DNA of 5,886 nucleotides. Source: an uncultured Litorilinea sp. (lineage in GTDB: Bacteria; Chloroflexota; Anaerolineae; Caldilineales; Caldilineaceae). The translations under genes were made by a program, and so were the position numbers. How positions within the stretch are numbered: the first letter of the stretch is position 1; every line of letters begins with the position of its first letter. Below the pieces are notes generated by a model, which saw only the letters and a program-made list of their open reading frames with translations, was not told the origin of the DNA and did no database searches. This document shows, in pieces, positions 1 through 3,928 of this stretch. The stretch spans positions 1 through 5,886 of the forward strand of contig CAMPHP010000234.1 of assembly GCA_946885925.1 (NCBI GenBank), given 5' to 3'.

Positions 1-111
1 GGTGGATTGGCTGGTGCTTGGGCTGCTGGTGATGGGCTGGCAGGCTGCCAAGCTGATGAGCAGGGCGCTGAGAATGAGAAATGGAATCGATCTAGTTGTG
101 CGTGGTCGCAT
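1..111 (-). CDS. Lipoprotein, 5' part only; probable substrate-binding protein of a TPP-regulated thiamine/precursor ABC transporter
   Basis: The start is ATG at 111-109 with AGGAGG at 121-116 (4-base spacer). The 37 visible codons encode a basic N-terminus (RPRTTR), a hydrophobic core (residues 9-20) and a lipobox L-A-A-C at residues 21-24. They are followed by the Ser/Thr/Pro-rich linker usual after a lipidated cysteine, so C24 should be the +1 residue and the protein should be membrane-anchored and extracytoplasmic. No domain is visible before the window edge. The function is inferred from the TPP riboswitch and terminator directly upstream: TPP-controlled lipoproteins are commonly binding proteins for hydroxymethylpyrimidine (ThiY/NMT1 type) or thiamine (ThiB type). 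Which of the two applies cannot be decided here. That a lipoprotein gene starts here is well supported; the substrate is less certain. Confidence 0.8.
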   Translation of the reverse strand, partial: MRPRTTRSIPFLILSALLISLAACQPITSSPSTSQST

Positions 112-115
112 AGTT

Positions 116-121
116 CCTCCT
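116..121 (-). promoter_or_regulatory. Ribosome binding site of the lipoprotein gene
   Basis: AGGAGG lies 4 bases before the ATG at 111-109 and only 5 bases after the T-run of the riboswitch terminator. The RBS is therefore transcribed only when termination fails. Confidence 0.75.
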
Positions 122-126
122 GGAAT

Positions 127-156
127 AAAAAAGCCTTGCCCTGATCAGGGCAAGGC
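127..156 (-). terminator. Intrinsic terminator of the TPP riboswitch expression platform
   Basis: Positions 133-156 form a perfect 24-base palindrome (arms GCCTTGCCCTGA and TCAGGGCAAGGC). In RNA this gives a stem of about 10 bp with a GATC loop. On the minus strand it is followed directly by six T residues (132-127). It lies between the aptamer and the RBS, as expected for a transcriptional TPP switch. Its upstream arm can instead pair with the 3' edge of the aptamer, which provides the anti-terminator. Confidence 0.92.
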
Positions 157-182
157 AAGCATATGCGGTGTAACGCCTTCCC
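148..182 (-). promoter_or_regulatory. Predicted anti-terminator helix of the TPP riboswitch
   Basis: GGGAAGGC (minus strand, 182-175) can pair with GCCTTGCCC (156-148) through 8 base pairs with one bulged G. The first half includes the closing GGGA of the aptamer and the second half is the upstream arm of the terminator. Forming this helix therefore breaks both the P1-side pairing and the terminator. When TPP holds the aptamer closed, the terminator arm is free and transcription stops. This is read by eye from complementarity; no folding energies were computed. Confidence 0.65.
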
Positions 183-268
183 TTCGCTGGCATTACCCAG
201 ATCAGGTTGACGGGTCGGCGATGGAATAATCGCCCTCTCAGCCCGGTTCCCCAAGCTCCCCGAGATTT
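175..268 (-). ncRNA. TPP riboswitch (THI element) aptamer
   Basis: On the minus strand the conserved THI-box blocks appear in order. They are CTCGGGGAGC near 264-255, CTGAGA at 241-236, GACCCGTCAACCTGATCTGG across about 216-197, and GTAATGCCAGCGAAGGGA ending at 179. A variable arm, GGCGAT/ATCGCC (217-222 with 229-234), fills the usual P3 extension. TCTC at 265-262 can close P1 with GGGA at 182-179. The element binds thiamine pyrophosphate and turns off the gene downstream, here through the terminator at 127-156. The match to the consensus is close to complete. Confidence 0.97.
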
Positions 269-278
269 AGTTGTGCTC

Positions 279-300
279 ATACAAACCAGATCATTTGTAT
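279..300 (-). repeat. Small hairpin at the 5' side of the riboswitch leader
   Basis: ATACAAA (279-285) and TTTGTAT (294-300) form a perfect 7-bp inverted repeat. The 8-base loop reads TGATCTGG on the minus strand. It lies downstream of the predicted transcription start and 11 bases before the aptamer, so it should be part of the leader RNA. It may protect the 5' end or help fold the leader. The loop repeats a core motif of the aptamer itself (197-204). Confidence 0.5.
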
Positions 301-331
301 GGAGTCTACATGACTACTCTACACTGGCTAG

Positions 332-360
332 AGTGTAGCATAGAGCAGATTCGCTGTCTA
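332..360 (-). promoter_or_regulatory. Promoter of the TPP-controlled gene
   Basis: On the minus strand, TAGACA (360-355, 5 of 6 to TTGACA) is followed after 17 bases by TACACT (337-332, 4 of 6 to TATAAT), with an extended -10 TG one base upstream. Transcription would begin near 325 and give a leader of about 210 bases that carries the hairpin, aptamer and terminator. An inverted repeat CTACACT/AGTGTAG (319-325 with 332-338) overlaps the -10. It could be an operator or chance. Confidence 0.6.
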
Positions 361-385
361 ACTATACTGACTATTAGATGAATTC

Positions 386-697
386 TTACGCAACACCATT
401 TTCTACTTCGCATTGCGGGCAGTGGCGTGGATCGTCAAGACGGATGCGATGCTTGCCACAGATGGCAAACGTTACTTCCACGTTATCACGCAAAAACCTA
501 CGCTTGACTTCACCTTCGATCAAGAGATCGTTGCTTGTGGTCTTCAGCAGCAGTTCTGGCACAGGGCAGCGATCACACAAACTGCGGTGCCAGGAACGTG
601 TATTGTCGGGGTTGGCAGCGATGAGCCGGCATTCTTCTTTGTTTTTGCCGCGAAAGTAATCTCCATAAAAATAACGGCAGTTGACGGGTTTACTCAT
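386..697 (-). CDS. Small cysteine-rich, probably zinc-binding protein of unknown function (103 aa)
   Basis: I do not recognise a named family. The protein has seven cysteines: C7, C23, the pair C41-x2-C44, C80, and the pair C93-x2-C96, with H83 and H92 nearby. The two CxxC pairs look like the halves of a zinc ribbon (41/44 with 93/96, or 80 with 93/96). The N-terminal stretch, with CRYFYGDYF and then KEECRL, forms a second cysteine-bearing segment. There is no signal peptide or membrane segment, so it should be cytoplasmic. It lies downstream of the winged-helix gene on the same strand but beyond a terminator. No good Shine-Dalgarno sequence precedes the ATG; instead a TATAAC box sits 8 bases upstream, so the mRNA may be leaderless. 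The spacing of the cysteines and the intact frame argue for a real gene. A nucleic-acid or protein-binding role is only a guess. Confidence 0.75.
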   Translation of the reverse strand: MSKPVNCRYFYGDYFRGKNKEECRLIAANPDNTRSWHRSLCDRCPVPELLLKTTSNDLLIEGEVKRRFLRDNVEVTFAICGKHRIRLDDPRHCPQCEVENGVA

Positions 698-705
698 TAG
701 TCTTG

Positions 706-711
706 GTTATA
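706..711 (-). promoter_or_regulatory. Candidate -10 box for the cysteine-rich protein gene (leaderless start)
   Basis: TATAAC (minus strand, 711-706) lies 8 bases before the ATG at 697. That places the expected first transcribed base at or next to the start codon. No convincing -35 or Shine-Dalgarno sequence was found between the terminator at 738-768 and the ATG. Confidence 0.35.
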
Positions 712-737
712 TTTGAATCTCGTCCGTAGTTGTGGAC

Positions 738-768
738 AAAACGACCGCCACCTTTGTGGCGGCGGTCG
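738..768 (-). terminator. Intrinsic terminator after the winged-helix gene
   Basis: CGACCGCC and GGCGGTCG are the outer arms of a GC-rich hairpin (742-768). An alternative inner pairing, CCGCCAC/GTGGCGG, is also possible. It is followed on the minus strand by TTTT (741-738). It starts 24 bases after the stop codon of the 410-residue protein. The T-run is short, so termination may be partial and let some transcription into the cysteine-rich gene. Confidence 0.6.
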
Positions 769-792
769 GAATCATCAGCATACAATTCGTGC

Positions 793-2025
793 CTAGTTGG
801 ACCAGAAAGGCGGACTTGCCGTATCGGGATCATCTGGCATATCCCACCCACCCTCAAGGAACTCGTCGGGGTCGATAAAGAGCAGTGCAGCGAGATATTC
901 TTTGCGCTCTTCTTGGTCGCGCATAAGCCGGCCAAACTCTTGTTCCAAACGCACTAACATCTCCAACTCAGCTTCTAGGAGATGGAAGTCGTCATGGAGT
1001 AGTGGATCGCCACCGGGCTCTACAACTTGGAAACTGTCCAAGTAAGTCTGATATGAAACGCAATGCTCCTCATCGTTCAACTCGTCATTGTTGAAGATGT
1101 CGGGAGTTGCATCCTTGTCCGAGATGTTCTCCCAATAGCCCTCGTGAAGCTGATCGGGCGCAATCCCTACAGAGTCTGCGTCATCGCTTTCCAGGGCGAG
1201 TGTATAGGCTAACTGGCGGCGGTTCTCATAATCTTCGTTCTCATCGCCAACTTCAAGCTGGTAACCTAGCCCCTCGCGGAAGCGCAACATGCTGTACTCG
1301 TGTAGAACATAGTGCAAGTCGTCAGCGGCGGGCTGATCGGCGAAAAAGCCTCTGCCAATCAAACGTGCCACGAGTTCCCAAGTTGGCACAGCAGGGCGGG
1401 TACGACGATCCTCCGCCACTACTTCTTCAGCCATAAGTGCCAACTGGATATTGCGATTGCGAATAGCGCGTTCATCGCGCATTTCGCGCAGATTTAGCCG
1501 GAACTGGTATTGTCCAGCCTCGGCATCAATGACATAGATTAGCAAATCGTCTTTGCTCTGCCCGCCTTGCTCATCAAACCACTCGCTGAACTCTGGTCCA
1601 AGTTGCAAGGACCAGGTCTTGCGCTCAATCGAGGCTTCGGCCTGAATGGTGGGGCCGCCAAAGAGCTCGATGTTGAGTATGCGTTCTTCTGGCCGGTTGG
1701 CCTGGAAGAACTGCGGGAAGAAGACGATGTGTTCTAATTCGTCTAGCAACAGAAATCCGCGTCGTGCCTCCTCGCTGGTTAGAGGATGACGAAAGACGCT
1801 GTCCGCTAGGAGATGGGAGAGCCAGCCATACCGGCCCGGTGCCACTGAGACCGCTTGAAAAAGTTGACCAATGGCTCGGTAGACGGCGCTACGGGCTCCC
1901 TTACCTAAGGGACGTTGGCTTGCAATCTTCGTCAGGAGGATATCGACGCTCAAAGGTTGCCGTGACGTACTTAAAGCATGGGCCACACACGCGGCATAAC
2001 TTGGATAGCGTTCGAGTTTGGTCAT
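793..2025 (-). CDS. Winged-helix (HARE-HTH / RNA polymerase delta-like) protein with acidic C-terminal region (410 aa)
   Basis: Residues 5-72 resemble a HARE-HTH or RpoE-delta type winged helix: a helix containing YAACVAHAL, then LSVDILLTKIAS, then GARSAVYRAIGQLF, closed by a wing GRYGWL. This domain usually binds DNA or RNA polymerase. Residues 90-200 form a mixed alpha/beta region with DDLLIYVIDAEAGQYQFRL and an Arg-rich stretch near 183-192. Residues 214-260 could be a second helical domain. Residues 259-320 are strongly acidic and 344-381 are predicted coiled coil (EAELEMLVRLEQEF). There is no signal peptide. ATG at 2025 is preceded by AAGGAAT-type purine runs. A regulatory or polymerase-associated role is inferred from the N-terminus only; the rest matches nothing I can name. 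The inverted repeat in its own promoter would fit autoregulation. Confidence 0.85.
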   Translation of the reverse strand: MTKLERYPSYAACVAHALSTSRQPLSVDILLTKIASQRPLGKGARSAVYRAIGQLFQAVSVAPGRYGWLSHLLADSVFRHPLTSEEARRGFLLLDELEHIVFFPQFFQANRPEERILNIELFGGPTIQAEASIERKTWSLQLGPEFSEWFDEQGGQSKDDLLIYVIDAEAGQYQFRLNLREMRDERAIRNRNIQLALMAEEVVAEDRRTRPAVPTWELVARLIGRGFFADQPAADDLHYVLHEYSMLRFREGLGYQLEVGDENEDYENRRQLAYTLALESDDADSVGIAPDQLHEGYWENISDKDATPDIFNNDELNDEEHCVSYQTYLDSFQVVEPGGDPLLHDDFHLLEAELEMLVRLEQEFGRLMRDQEERKEYLAALLFIDPDEFLEGGWDMPDDPDTASPPFWSN

Positions 2026-2076
2026 TCCTAATTCCTTATTCCTTCATCTCCAAAATGACGTCCCTTTTGTATGGTT

Positions 2077-2105
2077 ATTATCGCGTAGGGACGATAAAAA
2101 GTCTA
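2077..2105 (-). promoter_or_regulatory. Promoter of the winged-helix gene with an internal inverted repeat
   Basis: On the minus strand, TAGACT (2105-2100, 4 of 6) is followed after 17 bases by GATAAT (2082-2077, 5 of 6). The expected start is near 2070, about 45 bases before the ATG. TTATCG (2078-2083) and CGATAA (2092-2097) form an inverted repeat that overlaps the -10 and lies inside the spacer. A wider repeat CGTCCC/GGGACG (2059-2064 with 2088-2093) brackets the start site. Both are plausible operator positions. Confidence 0.55.
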
Positions 2106-2112
2106 TCATTGC

Positions 2113-2135
2113 TTACTTCGTAAGTTATGAAGTAA
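2113..2135. repeat. Inverted repeat TTACTTC / GAAGTAA upstream of the winged-helix promoter
   Basis: This is a perfect 7-bp inverted repeat with a 9-base centre. Smaller overlapping palindromes lie within it, such as CTTAC/GTAAG at 2112-2124 and AAGTTA/TAACTT at 2122-2138. It lies about 8 bases beyond the -35 of the minus-strand promoter, a typical place for a regulator site. The overlapping arms may simply reflect one dimeric binding site. Confidence 0.4.
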
Positions 2136-2179
2136 CTTGCTTCATTCATATCGTATTGTACCATGACAATTCATACTTT

Positions 2180-2291
2180 GCAGGAAGGTTGCTCCCATGC
2201 CACAATTGGCACGCATAAACAAGCCATTCAACAATACGCTATTGTTGTTGAATGGTTGCTGCGGCTTGTGGGAAGGCATGGGTATTCTTGC
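2180..2291. repeat. Large nested inverted repeat / structured RNA candidate
   Basis: Four nested helices can be drawn: GCAGGAA with TTCTTGC (2180-2186/2285-2291, one G-U), CCCATGCC with GGCATGGG (2194-2201/2275-2282), ACAAGC with GCTTGT (2219-2224/2264-2269), and CATTCAACAATA with TATTG-TTG-TTGAATG (2225-2236/2240-2254, one 3-base bulge). The 7-mer GGTTGCT occurs twice, in two bulges or loops (2187-2193 and 2254-2260). It could be a leader RNA for the plus-strand operon, a MITE-like palindromic repeat or an unrecognised regulatory RNA. I recognise no known riboswitch consensus on either strand. Confidence 0.5.
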
Positions 2292-2525
2292 GATGTTTTC
2301 CCGCAAACTGCTCAGTTTACCCACAAAAAAAGAGACCCTCCATCATGGATGACGTGATGCAAGGTAAATTGGTTGTGGTGTTTCGACCGAGTTTATCGAA
2401 TCCCTTATGGTTCTTTATAGAATTTTCAGCCCGGATTTGGTTCATGCTCAATTCTCTGTAGTATACGGCAGAATCGCCTGATGATCCATGTTGTTTTGCT
2501 GTCAATCACCCCTGTGGACTAGCGT

Positions 2526-2532
2526 AGGGAGG
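2526..2532 (+). promoter_or_regulatory. Ribosome binding site that sets the start of the threonine-synthase-like gene
   Basis: AGGGAGG ends 5 bases before ATG at 2538. A GTG at 2532 is in frame but overlaps the Shine-Dalgarno sequence itself, so ATG 2538 is preferred. Confidence 0.8.
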
Positions 2533-2537
2533 TGGGA

Positions 2538-3869
2538 ATGCGCTCTAGTGAGCGAGGAGATGCACGGGTAGGCTTTGTCGAGGGGCTGCGCTGCTTGCGT
2601 TGTGGTCGCCAGTATCAAGTTGATGAGATTGACTATGTCTGTAGCTGTCGTCCCAACCAGGGTAGCGACTTGGGTATATTGGATGTACTCTATGATTATG
2701 CGGCTATCCAGCGTGTCCTCGACCCGGCGCGCCTAGCCCAAGATTCGGATCCGTCGATTGGGCGCTATTGGCCTTTGCTGCCGATTGCCCAGCGTGCCAG
2801 TTTGCCACCGCTGCCAGTAGGTGGGACGCCATTGCTTGCGGCTCCGCGTTTGGCGGTTGAATTGGGCATACGCCAGTTGTTTATCAAAGACGATGGACGC
2901 AATCCTAGTGCATCGCTCAAGGATCGGGCGTCGGCAATTGCTGTGGCGAAGGCGCAAGAGCAGCGGCAACCTGTGGTGGCAACAGCGAGCACGGGAAACG
3001 CAGCGGCTGCACTGGCAGGGCAGAGTGCTGCCGCTGGTCAGCGTAATGTGATTTTTGTGCCAGCCACGGCTCCGCCTGCAAAGATTGCCCAGTTGTTGGT
3101 CTATGGCAGCACGGTGTTGGCAGTGGATGGCTCTTATGACCAAGCCTTTGACCTCTGTACCGCTGCCTGTGCCGAATTTGGTTGGTATAATCGCAACACA
3201 GGCTATAATCCCTATATGACTGAGGGCAAGCGTACTGTTGCCTTTGAGATTGGCGAGCAACTGGCTAAATGGCTGGCGAACCAGGGTGAGGAGGACAAGG
3301 GCTTGATCGCAACGCCTGATGCGGTCTTCGTGTCGGTTGGAGATGGTTGCATTCTAGGTGGTGTCCACAAAGGTTTTAGCGATTTGGTGCGCTTGGGCTG
3401 GGCCGACCGGATGCCGCGCCTCTACGGTGTCCAGTCCGACCGGAGCGCGGCACTTGCCAATGCTTGGCGTGGGGGACTAGAAGTGCCAGAGCCTGTGCAG
3501 GCGTCAACCTGTGCTGACAGCATTCGTGTTGATGCGCCGCGCGATGCCATGAAGGCACTGCGCGCTGTGCGTGAGAGTGGCGGGGCATTTATTGCCGTGC
3601 CTGATGAGGAGATTTTGGCGGCGTTGCTGCCATTGGCACGACGAGGCGCAGTCTTTGCCGAACCAGCAGGGGCCGCGGCGTATGCGGGATTGGTAGCGGC
3701 AGTGCGCCAGGGGCTTGTGGGCGCGGATGAGCGTGTGGTGGTCATTAACACCGGCAGTGGTCTCAAGGATGTGGCTGCGGCTATGTCGGTGACGGGGGAG
3801 CCTGTGGTGATTGCCCCGGAATTGGCGGCTGTACGTGATGCGCTGGCGACGCTGATGCCTATGGGGTAA
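2538..3869 (+). CDS. Threonine-synthase-like PLP-dependent enzyme (fold type II, 443 aa)
   Basis: The N-terminus carries a zinc-knuckle-like motif, C19-x2-C22 with C35-x-C37, followed by LDVLYDY, as in many bacterial threonine synthases. VGGTPL at 94-99 is the typical entry to the PLP domain. K128 in SASLKDR is the expected Schiff-base lysine and STGNAAAALAG (151-161) the substrate/cofactor loop. NPYMTEGKRTVAFEI (224-238) matches the threonine synthase hallmark. SVGDGCILGG (266-275) is the phosphate-binding loop and NTGSGLKD (404-411) the conserved C-terminal motif. The family makes threonine from O-phosphohomoserine, but paralogues such as cysteate synthase use other phospho-amino acids. The loop reads GDGC where many threonine synthases have a glycine/asparagine-rich GNGGN-type loop, so the substrate may differ. 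The first gene of a tandem PLP pair; cytoplasmic. Family membership is very likely; the exact reaction is open. Confidence 0.93.
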   Translation: MRSSERGDARVGFVEGLRCLRCGRQYQVDEIDYVCSCRPNQGSDLGILDVLYDYAAIQRVLDPARLAQDSDPSIGRYWPLLPIAQRASLPPLPVGGTPLLAAPRLAVELGIRQLFIKDDGRNPSASLKDRASAIAVAKAQEQRQPVVATASTGNAAAALAGQSAAAGQRNVIFVPATAPPAKIAQLLVYGSTVLAVDGSYDQAFDLCTAACAEFGWYNRNTGYNPYMTEGKRTVAFEIGEQLAKWLANQGEEDKGLIATPDAVFVSVGDGCILGGVHKGFSDLVRLGWADRMPRLYGVQSDRSAALANAWRGGLEVPEPVQASTCADSIRVDAPRDAMKALRAVRESGGAFIAVPDEEILAALLPLARRGAVFAEPAGAAAYAGLVAAVRQGLVGADERVVVINTGSGLKDVAAAMSVTGEPVVIAPELAAVRDALATLMPMG

Positions 3870-3902
3870 GTTGATTGGAGCTTTGTAGGGCATGAGAAAC
3901 AA

Positions 3903-3925
3903 CCTTCCTGAAGCTTCAAGGAAGG
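3903..3925 (+). promoter_or_regulatory. Hairpin covering the ribosome binding site of the second PLP gene
   Basis: CCTTCC (3903-3908) pairs with GGAAGG (3920-3925). Inside that, TGA pairs with TCA around an AGCT loop, with one bulged A. The 3' arm is the purine-rich Shine-Dalgarno stretch AAGGAAGGAG just before ATG 3929. If formed in the mRNA it would hide the site and lower translation, unless ribosomes finishing the upstream gene (stop at 3867-3869) open it. There is no T-run, so it is not a terminator. Confidence 0.45.
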
Positions 3926-3928
3926 AGT

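Larger units (their letters stand above)
2026..2531. other. 506-base divergent intergenic region
   Basis: No convincing gene is present. From left to right it holds the minus-strand promoter with inverted repeats (2077-2105), a 7-bp inverted repeat (2113-2135), a large nested hairpin (2180-2291) and a small hairpin AAACT/AGTTT (2305-2318). An alternative helix TGGGTA/TACCCA (2279-2284 with 2318-2323) ends before an A-run at 2325-2331. Beyond these, 2340-2531 is AT-richer and should contain the promoter of the PLP-enzyme operon. Two weak plus-strand candidates are TCGACC-17-TATGGT (2383-2411) and TTGGTT-16-TAGTAT (2437-2464), each with about 4 of 6 matches or fewer per box. Neither is convincing. 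Confidence 0.6.

Noticed and set aside
2..229. 75-codon plus-strand open frame at the left edge
   Set aside because: It runs antisense through the lipoprotein start, terminator and TPP aptamer; its protein is low in recognisable features, and the minus-strand reading explains every base.
319..338. Inverted repeat CTACACT/AGTGTAG as an operator at the TPP promoter
   Set aside because: It is short and overlaps the -10, so it may be chance; it is noted under the promoter but not claimed as a site.
413..700. 95-codon plus-strand open frame opposite the cysteine-rich gene
   Set aside because: No ribosome binding site or recognisable motif; the minus-strand frame has organised CxxC pairs and fits the gene order.
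2163..2357. Small open frames across the nested hairpin (plus and minus strands)
   Set aside because: The inverted repeat structure explains the sequence; the peptides are unremarkable and lack good ribosome binding sites. A leader peptide cannot be fully excluded.
2180..2360. Known riboswitch or T-box upstream of the PLP operon
   Set aside because: I looked for the T-box AGGGTGG-type motif and for SAM and cobalamin consensus blocks; none is present on either strand.
2532..2534. GTG as the start of the threonine-synthase-like protein
   Set aside because: It overlaps the Shine-Dalgarno sequence; ATG at 2538 has correct spacing.
2733..3260. 175-codon minus-strand frame inside the threonine-synthase-like gene
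   Set aside because: It is antisense to a gene with complete family motifs; the protein is rich in Arg/Cys/His/Ser without domain pattern.
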